Below are positions 41,982 through 50,615 of a stretch of 64,000 nucleotides of DNA, in pieces (position 1 is the first letter of the stretch; the number at the start of each line of letters is the position of its first letter). The notes under the pieces are model-generated. The model ran no database searches and was not told where the DNA came from. It worked only from the letters and a program-made list of their open reading frames with translations. The stretch is taken from NCBI RefSeq assembly GCF_003958645.1, contig NZ_RXLO01000002.1:496001-560000 (forward strand), given 5' to 3'. Made by a program: the position numbers and the translations under genes. Origin of the DNA: Chitinophaga rhizosphaerae (GTDB taxonomy: Bacteria > Bacteroidota > Bacteroidia > Chitinophagales > Chitinophagaceae).

Positions 41982-44900
41982 ATGCAGCTAGATGTTTTCA
42001 GCACAGACAGCGAGAAGAACGGATTCCGCCTGCAATACATGGAGATTTTGAACTGGGGCACCTTCGACGGAACCATCCATACCATCCGGCCGATGGGCGA
42101 AACCAGCCTGCTGACCGGCGCGAACGGCAGCGGCAAGACCACCTTCGTGGACGCCCTGCTCACATTGATCGTTCCGGAAAAAAGATACCGGTTCTACAAC
42201 CAGAGCAGCGGCAGCGAGAAAAAAGGCGACCGCACGGAAGACAGCTACGTGCTCGGCGGCTTCGGAACCATCAACAACGAAGCGAACGGGACGTCGAAAA
42301 CGGAATACCTGCGGGAAGACAAATCCAGCGCCTATAGCATCCTGCTCGTACATTTCGCCAATGAAACCGGGCAGGAAGTAACCCTGTTCCAGGTACGCCA
42401 TTACCTGAACGGCGAAATGAAAAAGTATTTCGGCATCGCACACAAGGCGCTGCTCATCGAAAACGACTTCAAACCGTTCGACCTAACCGGCAACTGGAAG
42501 CGGAATATAGACCAGCGGTACAACAAAGGCGCCCGCAAGCAGGTAGAATGGTTCGACGCCGCCAGCAAATATGCCCAGCGAATGGTGGAAGTGCTCGGCA
42601 TGCAAAGCATGCAGGCCCTCCAGCTCTTTAACCAGACCGTCGGGATCAAGGTACTGGGCAACCTCGACGAGTTCATCCGCCAGAACATGCTGGAACCGAG
42701 AAATACGGAAGAGGAATTCGACGCGCTGAAAAAACAGCTCGTCACCCTCCTCGACGCGCAACGCAATATCGAAAAATCCGAAGCGCAAATCAGCATGCTG
42801 ACGGCCCTTAAAGAACAGTACGAACGCTTCCGGGAGCTGCAGATCAAAGCCGGAAAGAACAAAGAACTGCTCGAAACCGCCCAGGTTTGGGAAAGATATA
42901 CGCACGGAGAATTGCTGAAAACGGCCATCAGCGAACTAAACGACCTGATCCGGCTGCAGCATGGCAGGCAGACCGCCATCAAGGCGTCCATCCAAAAATA
43001 CCAGCAGGAAGAACAGGACGTCAATTTCCAGATCCAGCACAACAAAGCCGGGCAACGGCTAAAAGCCCTCGAAACGGAAATCGCGGAAAAGGAAAAGGAA
43101 CTCGCATCCACCCAACAGGAACTTTCCCAATTCAGCAAATGGTGCGAAGACCTGAAATTGACCGTAACCGTTCCGGAAACCAGGGACCTCTATCAGCAGA
43201 TCAAAAAGGAAAACAATACAAAACTGCGCGCCCTCGAAAACGAAAAACGCCTCAATGAAGAAGACGACTTCGAAGCCAAAAACAGGAAAAGGGCAGCGCT
43301 GGAAGACAAGGAACAACTGGAGCAGCAACTGAACAGCCTGCAGCACAGCAAAAACAATATCGACTACCACCTCATCAATTTACGGAAGCAGATCTGCGAC
43401 GAACTGAACATCGACATCACCCGGTTGCCCTTCGCAGGCGAGCTGATGCAGGTCAGAAGCGAGGAAATGATTTGGCAACCCGCGCTGGAAAAACTCCTCC
43501 GCCCGTTCGCACTCCGCATGCTGGTGCCCGATAAATACTACAAAAAAGTAAATAAATACGTTAACAACAATCACCTCCGGGCAAGACTGGTATACACGCA
43601 CGTACTCGATACACCGCTTCACCAGCATATGGATGAAGGTACCGTTCCGGAGAAACTGGAATTCCATCCGGACCATGAGCTTTCTGACTGGCTGGAGCAG
43701 GAAACGGTCCGCACCTTCCGCACCACTTGCCTGGAAGATGAAAAGCATATCGAACGGTATGAAAACGCCATCACGCTGAACGGCCTCATCAAAAACGGAA
43801 AACGCCACGAGAAAGACGACCGGCCCGACAGGAACGACCCCAGCCGCTACGTGCTGGGTTGGAACAACGAGAACAAGAAAGAAGCGCTGCTGAAAAAAAG
43901 GGCCGTTGCCGTGGAAGTGATCGCTTCGGCGGATGAAATCATCAACCGGTGCGCCAGTAAAAACAAACGGCTGGCCACGCAATTCTACCACAGCCAGAGA
44001 ATTGACGAACATCCGGCATTTGATTCCCTGAACCTTAAAGCCATCACGGCCAGCATACAAAACCTCAAAAAACAGACGGAAGCGCTGCGCCAGAGCAACG
44101 AAGCGCTGGACGCCCTGAAGAAACAGTTGCAACAGATCCTGCAATCGCGCGCCGAAGCAGACAACCTCCATGAATCCCTCATCGAGGAAGGCGCGCAGCT
44201 GAAAATGCGGAAAGAACAGTACGACCAGGAAGCCGCCTCGCTAAAGCCGCTGCTGGAGCGCCTGACGGTGGAGGATAAAGACCGGTTGCTTTCCTTCCAG
44301 CAACAGCATAGCGGGATGCTGGGAAATCCTGGACTGGCGGACCTCAGAAATTGTTATGAATCTTTCAGGGCATTGCTGGAAAAAGATAAAGACGTGATCC
44401 TGGACAACCTGTCGAAGGCCGAAAAGCAGGTAATGTACCAGATCGGAAAAATCAAACGCCCATCGCCCGACATCCTTACCAAATATCCCGACTGGGGCGG
44501 GGATGTACAGCAACTCCCCGACGATCCCGGCTATGCGGCAGAATACATGGAATGGCTGGAAACCCTGGCCACCGAAAACCTTCCGAAATACAGGCGGGAT
44601 TTCGAATCCTTCATCAATATCACCATCACCCACAAGATCGCCGGCCTCAAGGAAGCACTGGATAAATGGGAACGCGACATCGACACCAGCGTAAAACGCC
44701 TGAACGAATCATTAGCCGCCATCAACTTCAACCGGCTACCCGACACTTACATCCAACTGGGCAAAAGGGTATTGGGCGCCGGAACGGAAATCCGGGAGTT
44801 CCGCCAGCGGTTGCTCGAAGCATTGCCCCAGGCGGCCAACTGGGCGCAGGAAAGCTTCGAGGCGAAAGCCCTCCATTTCACAGAGAAAGTGCAGCCGCTC

Positions 44901-45386
44901 ATTAACGACCTGGACAAAGACGAGAACTATCGAAGAAAAGTCCTGGATGTCCGCAACTGGTTCGAATTCTGGGCAGACGAACGTTACCGCGGCAACAACG
45001 AACCGAAGAAAACATATAAGCAGATGGGGCAACTATCCGGCGGCGAAAAGGCCCAGCTCACCTATACGATCCTATGCAGCGCCATTGCCTATCAGTTCGG
45101 CATTACCCGCGAAGGCAAAAACTCCCGGAGCCTCCGGTTCATTGCCGTAGATGAAAGCTTCAGCAACCAGGACGAAGAAAAAGCGACCTACCTGATGGAA
45201 CTCTGCCGGGAATTGCACCTGCAGTTACTGGTAGTTACGCCCAGCGATAAAATCCAGATCGTTCAGGATTTTATCGCCCATGTTCACCTGGTCCAGCGTG
45301 TCGGCCATCGCCACAGCACCCTGTATAATATGACGAAAAAGGAATTGATAGACAGAATGAAGTCCCAGGACGAAACAACCAATTAA
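41982..45386 (+). CDS. jetC: Wadjet protein JetC (SMC-like ATPase)
   Basis: 1134 residues. The Walker A loop is TGANGSGKTTFVDALL near residue 45, followed by long coiled-coil arms (about 260-480 and 680-930) flanking a hinge. The signature motif is LSGGEKAQLTYTILC near 1017, and Walker B is RFIAVDESFSNQDEE near 1053. JetC drives ATP-dependent DNA loop extrusion. All three nucleotide-binding motifs look intact, so the system is probably active. Its stop overlaps the jetD start by one base. Confidence 0.92.
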   Translation: MQLDVFSTDSEKNGFRLQYMEILNWGTFDGTIHTIRPMGETSLLTGANGSGKTTFVDALLTLIVPEKRYRFYNQSSGSEKKGDRTEDSYVLGGFGTINNEANGTSKTEYLREDKSSAYSILLVHFANETGQEVTLFQVRHYLNGEMKKYFGIAHKALLIENDFKPFDLTGNWKRNIDQRYNKGARKQVEWFDAASKYAQRMVEVLGMQSMQALQLFNQTVGIKVLGNLDEFIRQNMLEPRNTEEEFDALKKQLVTLLDAQRNIEKSEAQISMLTALKEQYERFRELQIKAGKNKELLETAQVWERYTHGELLKTAISELNDLIRLQHGRQTAIKASIQKYQQEEQDVNFQIQHNKAGQRLKALETEIAEKEKELASTQQELSQFSKWCEDLKLTVTVPETRDLYQQIKKENNTKLRALENEKRLNEEDDFEAKNRKRAALEDKEQLEQQLNSLQHSKNNIDYHLINLRKQICDELNIDITRLPFAGELMQVRSEEMIWQPALEKLLRPFALRMLVPDKYYKKVNKYVNNNHLRARLVYTHVLDTPLHQHMDEGTVPEKLEFHPDHELSDWLEQETVRTFRTTCLEDEKHIERYENAITLNGLIKNGKRHEKDDRPDRNDPSRYVLGWNNENKKEALLKKRAVAVEVIASADEIINRCASKNKRLATQFYHSQRIDEHPAFDSLNLKAITASIQNLKKQTEALRQSNEALDALKKQLQQILQSRAEADNLHESLIEEGAQLKMRKEQYDQEAASLKPLLERLTVEDKDRLLSFQQQHSGMLGNPGLADLRNCYESFRALLEKDKDVILDNLSKAEKQVMYQIGKIKRPSPDILTKYPDWGGDVQQLPDDPGYAAEYMEWLETLATENLPKYRRDFESFINITITHKIAGLKEALDKWERDIDTSVKRLNESLAAINFNRLPDTYIQLGKRVLGAGTEIREFRQRLLEALPQAANWAQESFEAKALHFTEKVQPLINDLDKDENYRRKVLDVRNWFEFWADERYRGNNEPKKTYKQMGQLSGGEKAQLTYTILCSAIAYQFGITREGKNSRSLRFIAVDESFSNQDEEKATYLMELCRELHLQLLVVTPSDKIQIVQDFIAHVHLVQRVGHRHSTLYNMTKKELIDRMKSQDETTN

Positions 45387-46531
45387 TGGCTATGCTGGAT
45401 AAAACCTACCTTTCCCGGCTGGAAAAAAATTACCCCGGTTATCTACAGTCGCTGATCGATGAAAAGGAATTCACGCCCATCGAACTTCGCAGCGGCCTGA
45501 AAAAACCGGAAACCTGGGAAATGCTGGAACAATCCGTTCAATGCTTTTTGCGGCATGAGAAAAAGGACGGAGGATATGGATGGACCGTTTGCTGGGAAGA
45601 CTGGAACAGTAAGAAATTCGGCAAACAGCGCTGGCCGGTCAATATTGTGGTGACGTCCGAAAGTGATTTTCTGGCGTTGGTCCGGAAAGAAAAAGAGACG
45701 ATAGCCTTTAAGGAACAACTGCTTGCCCTGGTTGCCTGGAACCCGGAAATCCGTTCCTGGCTATCCGCCCGGCCGGCCAAAGTGCTGGAATTGGGGGCCG
45801 ACTGGAAAGGGATTTGCGCCGTCATCGACTACCTGCACAAAAACGAATTGCATGTACATTATTTACGCAGCCTCCCGGTCCCCGTTCACACAAAATTCAT
45901 CGAGCGGCATCAGGCAACGATCCTTCCGCTAGTGACACATTTGCACCCGGGCATCTGCAAACAGGCCAGCAATAACCTGGAAGTGGCTTTGGGGCTGCGT
46001 CAGAAATCATTCCTGTTTCCCGTCAGATGGCTCGACAAATCCCTGCAACAACAGTTACTCCCCGACATGGAAATCATCGGCTTATCACAGGAATCGCTTC
46101 AGCGCATGCATTGGCCCGTCAGCGAAATCTGGATAGTGGAGAATGAAACTACATTATACATGCTGCCGCCAAGGCCCGGTGCCATTGCCGTCTGTTCCAA
46201 AGGTTTCGCCCTCACCGGACTGGCGGATATCCCGATGCTGCACCGGGCAAGTTTGTATTATTGGGGAGATATGGATGAGGCTGGCTATAATATGTTAAGT
46301 ATGTTCCGGGCGCAATATCCGCATACCCGCAGCATCCTCATGGACGAGCAGTGCTTTGATCTGCATGAACAGGAAGTGGAACGCCTGACAGAGAAATACA
46401 AAAAAACACCACCGACCCATCTTACGCCGGCAGAGGTAGGTGCTTATAACCGGCTAATGCCGGTGCAGGGAAGAATTGAGCAGGAAAAGCTGCGGCTGTC
46501 TTATATCCTTGATATTATCTCAAGTGTATAA
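45386..46531 (+). CDS. jetD: Wadjet protein JetD (Toprim nuclease)
   Basis: 381 residues. The N-terminal DUF3322 part (WKGICAVIDYLHKNELHVHY, LPVPVHTKFIERHQATIL) contacts DNA; the C-terminal DUF2220 part is a Toprim/topoisomerase VI-like domain with IWIVENETT (Glu) and LYYWGDMDEAGY (DxD near residue 293). It cuts plasmid DNA once JetABC has extruded and bent it. The catalytic acids are present. Confidence 0.9.
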   Translation: MAMLDKTYLSRLEKNYPGYLQSLIDEKEFTPIELRSGLKKPETWEMLEQSVQCFLRHEKKDGGYGWTVCWEDWNSKKFGKQRWPVNIVVTSESDFLALVRKEKETIAFKEQLLALVAWNPEIRSWLSARPAKVLELGADWKGICAVIDYLHKNELHVHYLRSLPVPVHTKFIERHQATILPLVTHLHPGICKQASNNLEVALGLRQKSFLFPVRWLDKSLQQQLLPDMEIIGLSQESLQRMHWPVSEIWIVENETTLYMLPPRPGAIAVCSKGFALTGLADIPMLHRASLYYWGDMDEAGYNMLSMFRAQYPHTRSILMDEQCFDLHEQEVERLTEKYKKTPPTHLTPAEVGAYNRLMPVQGRIEQEKLRLSYILDIISSV

Positions 46532-46655
46532 TCGGTAAAGATCCATACAGGGGTATAACCTTTACGCATTCCTGGCTGGCGAACCAGTTTGGCCATTATT
46601 CGATTGGGTTTATCCAGACGCTAATTGCTGCCGGTATCATTAGGGAATGTACGAT
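46532..46655 (+). pseudogene. Short coding remnant after jetD
   Basis: After the jetD stop another frame reads IGKDPYRGITFTHSWLANQF then GHYSIGFIQTLIAAGIIREC, which is protein-like and possibly the start of a membrane protein, then dissolves inside the LacI gene on the other strand. There is no start codon. It is likely a fragment of a gene lost when the Wadjet block was inserted. Confidence 0.35.
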
Positions 46656-47673
46656 TTGGAAGCTTGCCACTCCCACCGGTAGACCCTCTCCCCACAATCC
46701 CCGATCCTACCACCACCTCCATTTCCACCCGCTTCCCCGCCATGAGCTTAATTAACAATCCCGCCGCCTTCGCCCCCATTTCGAACGCCGGCTGCGTTAC
46801 CGTCGACAGCGAGGGCTGCAACATCCCGGCGATCTCCAGGTTCGAAAAACAGATCACTTTCACATCCTGCGGGATACGCAGCGACAACTCATTACAAGCC
46901 TGGTACACCAGCGGCGCCAGCTTTTCCACCGCAGCCACAATGCCATCCGGCCGGTCTTTCCGGCGCAGGAGCCGCTTGATCGCCAGGAGGTTCCGGTGCG
47001 CATCGGCATCGCAGCAAAGCACGTTCTTCGCCAACGGGCGATGGCCGGCTTCGCGGAGGGCGCTTTCGTAGCCGGAAAGCCGGTCTGCACTGATAGACAG
47101 CCGCGGCGAAAGCCCCAGGAACGCCACCTGCCGGCAGCCGTTTTTCAACAGTAATCGCGTGGCATTGCCCGCACTGGCGGCATCGTCTGTAACCACCTTC
47201 GGCGCAGGAACGTCCGGCAGTACGCGGTCGAACAGCACTACGGGAACGCCATGGTCCATCAACGCGCGAATGTGCGCACCGTTCTCCGTAGTCCCGGAAA
47301 CGGACATCAGCACCCCGTCTACCCGCCCGCTCTGGAAATCTTTCAGGATCGCCTGTTCGTCTTTATTATCTTCATGCGTCAGGCAAATGATGGAATGATA
47401 CCCCTTTTCCTTCGCTACCGCCGCAATCCCGTTGATCGCCAGCGAAAAAAAACTATCCGCCACTTCAGGGATCACGATGCCGATGTTCCGGCTCTTCCGC
47501 CCGCGGAGACTGCTCGCATATGGGTTCGGTTTATAATCCAGCCGCGCGGCCAGCTGCAGCACCCGCCGCTTGGTGGCTTCGCTGATCTCATGACTGTCCC
47601 GCAACGCTTTTGAAATCGTCGAAACCGAAAGCTGGAGCTCCCGGGCCAGGGCTTTTATGGTGATCTGCTGCAT
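46621..47673 (-). CDS. LacI-family repressor of the inositol genes
   Basis: 350 residues. The N-terminal HTH is ITIKALARELQLSVSTISKA with hinge KPNPYASSLRGRKS; the periplasmic-binding-protein-like part starts RNIGIVIPEVADSFFSLAIN and includes LFDRVLPDV and SADRLSGYESAL. It is divergent from the myo-inositol oxygenase gene, with a perfect operator between them, so it most likely represses inositol oxidation and itself; the ligand (inositol or a product) is inferred. Confidence 0.92.
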   Translation of the reverse strand: MQQITIKALARELQLSVSTISKALRDSHEISEATKRRVLQLAARLDYKPNPYASSLRGRKSRNIGIVIPEVADSFFSLAINGIAAVAKEKGYHSIICLTHEDNKDEQAILKDFQSGRVDGVLMSVSGTTENGAHIRALMDHGVPVVLFDRVLPDVPAPKVVTDDAASAGNATRLLLKNGCRQVAFLGLSPRLSISADRLSGYESALREAGHRPLAKNVLCCDADAHRNLLAIKRLLRRKDRPDGIVAAVEKLAPLVYQACNELSLRIPQDVKVICFSNLEIAGMLQPSLSTVTQPAFEMGAKAAGLLIKLMAGKRVEMEVVVGSGIVGRGSTGGSGKLPNRTFPNDTGSN

Positions 47674-47678
47674 CTTTC

Positions 47679-47696
47679 TACGAAACCGGTTTCGTA
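47679..47696. promoter_or_regulatory. LacI-type palindromic operator
   Basis: The 18-bp perfect palindrome TACGAAACCGGTTTCGTA is centred on CCGG, as LacI/GalR operators are. It is 6 bases upstream of the repressor start codon and 49 before the divergent oxygenase start. Binding should block both. Confidence 0.88.
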
Positions 47697-47744
47697 AATA
47701 AAGAAAGTGGAAACGTACACAACCACTTAAAAATAACCGAAATT

Positions 47745-48674
47745 ATGGATGGATTCCACATCTCTCAAACTACAAAAAATTTTGCCATGGGTAACCAGCA
47801 ACCGTTCAAACCCTCGGAAATCAATCCCCTGAACAGCCTCGATGAATGGGAAGATGCCGTCCTCAACCGGTATCCCGACCCGGACAGCATCGCCAAAGAT
47901 AAAACGACCGACCAATACCGGAATTACGATACCCCGGAACGGGACACCGTCCGCGAATTCTACCGCCTCAACCATACTTACCAGACATACGATTTCGTGC
48001 AGCAGAAACGGGCCGATTACCTCAAGTTCGACAAAAAGGAAATGCCCGTCTGGAAAGCGTTCGACTTCCTCAATGAATTGGTAGACGATTCCGACCCCGA
48101 CACCGATCTCGACCAGTTCCAGCACCTCCTCCAGACCTCCGAAGCCATCCGCGCAGACGGGCACCCCGACTGGATGGTACTCGTTGGCCTCATGCACGAC
48201 ATGGGCAAGGTGCTCTGTCTTTTCGGCGAGCCGCAATGGGCCGTGGTTGGCGATACTTTCCCCGTGGGATGCGCGTACTCCGAAAAGATCGTATACCCGG
48301 AATTCTTCAAAAACAACCCCGATTACCGCGACGAACGCTTCCAGTCGCCCACCGGCATTTATGAAAAAGGATGCGGGCTGCGGAACGTGGACATGTCGTG
48401 GGGGCACGACGAATATGTGTACCAGATGATGAAAGACTATCTGCCGGAGCAGGGCCTCTACATGCTGCGGTACCATTCTTTCTACGCCTGGCACCGCGAA
48501 GGCGCGTACAGCGATCTGCTGGACGGGCACGACCGTGAAATGCTCCGTTGGGTAAAGCTCTTTAATCCATACGATCTTTATTCGAAAAACCCCGTACCGC
48601 CGGATTGGAAACAGCTGCGGCCCTATTACGAAGACCTGGTGGCCAAATACCTGCCCGCCAACCTGAAATTCTGA
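47745..48674 (+). CDS. myo-Inositol oxygenase
   Basis: 309 residues, close to eukaryotic MIOX length. It converts myo-inositol and O2 to D-glucuronate at a di-iron centre. Motifs: YRNYDTPERDTVREFYRLNH, RADGHPDWMVLVGLMHDMGK (HD pair), GEPQWAVVGDTFPVG, NVDMSWGHDEYVY and MLRYHSFYAWHREG, including the iron-binding histidines and the lysine of GMGK-like DMGK. Start at ATG 47745, with MGNQQ at 47787 as the alternative. It is followed by a sodium-solute symporter, giving an uptake-and-oxidation unit. Confidence 0.93.
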   Translation: MDGFHISQTTKNFAMGNQQPFKPSEINPLNSLDEWEDAVLNRYPDPDSIAKDKTTDQYRNYDTPERDTVREFYRLNHTYQTYDFVQQKRADYLKFDKKEMPVWKAFDFLNELVDDSDPDTDLDQFQHLLQTSEAIRADGHPDWMVLVGLMHDMGKVLCLFGEPQWAVVGDTFPVGCAYSEKIVYPEFFKNNPDYRDERFQSPTGIYEKGCGLRNVDMSWGHDEYVYQMMKDYLPEQGLYMLRYHSFYAWHREGAYSDLLDGHDREMLRWVKLFNPYDLYSKNPVPPDWKQLRPYYEDLVAKYLPANLKF

Positions 48675-48708
48675 TCCCTGCCGCAACCACTAAACCCTTT
48701 CCACGCGT

Positions 48709-50337
48709 ATGAATAAACTGCAGTTCGCCGACTATGTAGTTTTCTTTATCTATTTCTTTATCGTTGCCGCATACGGATTTTACATCTACCGGAAAAAACG
48801 TTCCGCCGCCGCCAGTTCTAAAGATTTCTTCCTCGCGGAAGGGTCGCTGACCTGGTGGGCGATCGGGGCATCCCTGATCGCGTCCAACATATCCGCGGAG
48901 CATTTCATCGGGATGTCGGGCTCGGGATTCGCGCTGGGATTGGCCATTTCCACGTATGAATGGATGGCGGCGGCCACGCTGATCATCGTCGCAGTGGTGC
49001 TCATCCCCATTTACCTGAAAAACAAGATCTACACCATGCCGCAATTCCTCGCGAAGCGGTATAACGACAAGGTCAGCACCGTGATGGCGGTATTCTGGCT
49101 GCTGGTGTATGTTTTCGTGAACCTCACCTCCATCATCTATCTCGGTGCGTTGGCCATTACTTCCATTTCGACGATTTCGTTCGAATGGTGCATCGCGGGG
49201 CTGAGCGTTTTTGCGATCATCGTGACGCTGGGCGGGATGAAAGTGATCGGGTATACGGATGTGATACAGGTACTGGTATTGATTGTCGGCGGATTGGTGA
49301 CTACTTACCTGGCGCTGTCGTTGTTGTCGGAAAAGTTCGGTTATGACGGGAATATTCTCCAGGGATTGGGGGTGTTGCGGCGGGAAGCGCCTACGCATTT
49401 CCATATGATCTTCGATGAAAGCAACCCCTATTACAAGGAGCTTCCCGGCTTGTCTGTACTGATCGGCGGGATGTGGATCAACAACCTGGCTTATTGGGGG
49501 TGCAATCAATACATCACGCAGCGGGCGCTGGGGGCCGACCTGAAAACCGCCCGCAACGGCATTCTCTTCGCCGCCTTCCTGAAACTCCTCGTGCCCGTGA
49601 TCGCCGTACTGCCGGGCATCGTGATGTTCGTGCTGCACAAAAACGGCATGTTCCAGCAGGAAATGACGGATGCCGCCGGGCACGTGAAGCCCGACCACGC
49701 CTATCCTACCCTCATGAACCTCCTGCCGCCGGGCCTTAAAGGCGTGGCTTTCGCTGCACTGACGGCCGCCATCGTGGCTTCTCTCGCAGGAAAGGCCAAC
49801 AGCATCTCCACCATTTTTTCCCTGGACATTTACCAGAAATTCTTCCATAAAAACGCGACCGAACGGCAACTGGTGCGCGCAGGCAAATGGGCGGTGATCG
49901 TTTCCATGGGTATCGCCGCGCTGGTGACCCCGGCCTTGCGATCCCTCGACCAGGCTTACCAGTTCATCCAGGAATATGTAGGGTTTATTTCGCCCGGCGT
50001 GCTGGCTATTTTCCTCCTCGGTTTCTTCTGGAAACGTACCACCGCTTCCGCGGCGCTCGCCGGCGCATTGCTCACCATTCCCATCTCCACGGTCCTGAAA
50101 TTCCTCCCGAAATGGACGGGCGGGGCGTTCCCGGATTTTCCCTTCCTCGACCGGATGTCTATCACCTTCTGCCTGCTCATCGCCGTGATGGTCGTTATCA
50201 GTTTGGCGCAACCCCGGCCCGAAACAGAAGCGCCTATCGAGATCAACCGCTCCATGTTCCGCACCACTACCGGCTTCAAAGTGGGCGCGGTCATCATTCT
50301 CGGGATACTGGCGGCTTTGTATACGGTGTTCTGGTAA
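48709..50337 (+). CDS. Sodium:solute symporter (SSS family), probable inositol/sugar transporter
   Basis: 542 residues with about 13-14 membrane segments. The start resembles SGLT/SMIT-type symporters: FLAEGSLTWWAIGASLIASN, SAEHFIGMSGSGFALGLAI, YTMPQFLAKRYND and later TAAIVASLAGKANSISTIFS, the sodium site. Its position 34 bases after the inositol oxygenase and under the same LacI operator suggests myo-inositol as substrate, but a related sugar is possible. Confidence 0.88.
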   Translation: MNKLQFADYVVFFIYFFIVAAYGFYIYRKKRSAAASSKDFFLAEGSLTWWAIGASLIASNISAEHFIGMSGSGFALGLAISTYEWMAAATLIIVAVVLIPIYLKNKIYTMPQFLAKRYNDKVSTVMAVFWLLVYVFVNLTSIIYLGALAITSISTISFEWCIAGLSVFAIIVTLGGMKVIGYTDVIQVLVLIVGGLVTTYLALSLLSEKFGYDGNILQGLGVLRREAPTHFHMIFDESNPYYKELPGLSVLIGGMWINNLAYWGCNQYITQRALGADLKTARNGILFAAFLKLLVPVIAVLPGIVMFVLHKNGMFQQEMTDAAGHVKPDHAYPTLMNLLPPGLKGVAFAALTAAIVASLAGKANSISTIFSLDIYQKFFHKNATERQLVRAGKWAVIVSMGIAALVTPALRSLDQAYQFIQEYVGFISPGVLAIFLLGFFWKRTTASAALAGALLTIPISTVLKFLPKWTGGAFPDFPFLDRMSITFCLLIAVMVVISLAQPRPETEAPIEINRSMFRTTTGFKVGAVIILGILAALYTVFW

Positions 50338-50544
50338 AACGGTGTTCCTCCGATAAATCTGCATTTCGCATCCTGCTGCGACCGCTTCTTTATTCGACGG
50401 ATATTCCGTGTCTCAAACTTCTCCTTGCAATACAGCCGACCCCGACAGTTCCACGGCAGGAAATCGATGGGAATGGACCAGCCCCTGCAAATAAACCATC
50501 GGTTTTTATCAAAATCGTCCCTGTTCCGGTCGGATCGCTTATCC

Positions 50545-50552
50545 TAACTTTG
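50545..50552 (+). promoter_or_regulatory. -7 promoter box of the GH43 gene
   Basis: TAACTTTG is an exact TAnnTTTG match, 64 bases before the GH43 start. The 278-base gap before it (50338-50615) contains no gene. Confidence 0.62.
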
Positions 50553-50615
50553 ATCGTTCCGCCAGCCGCCGCGGGTAACGCATCCGGCAAGGCGGAATGA
50601 ACATTTACCAGTTTT

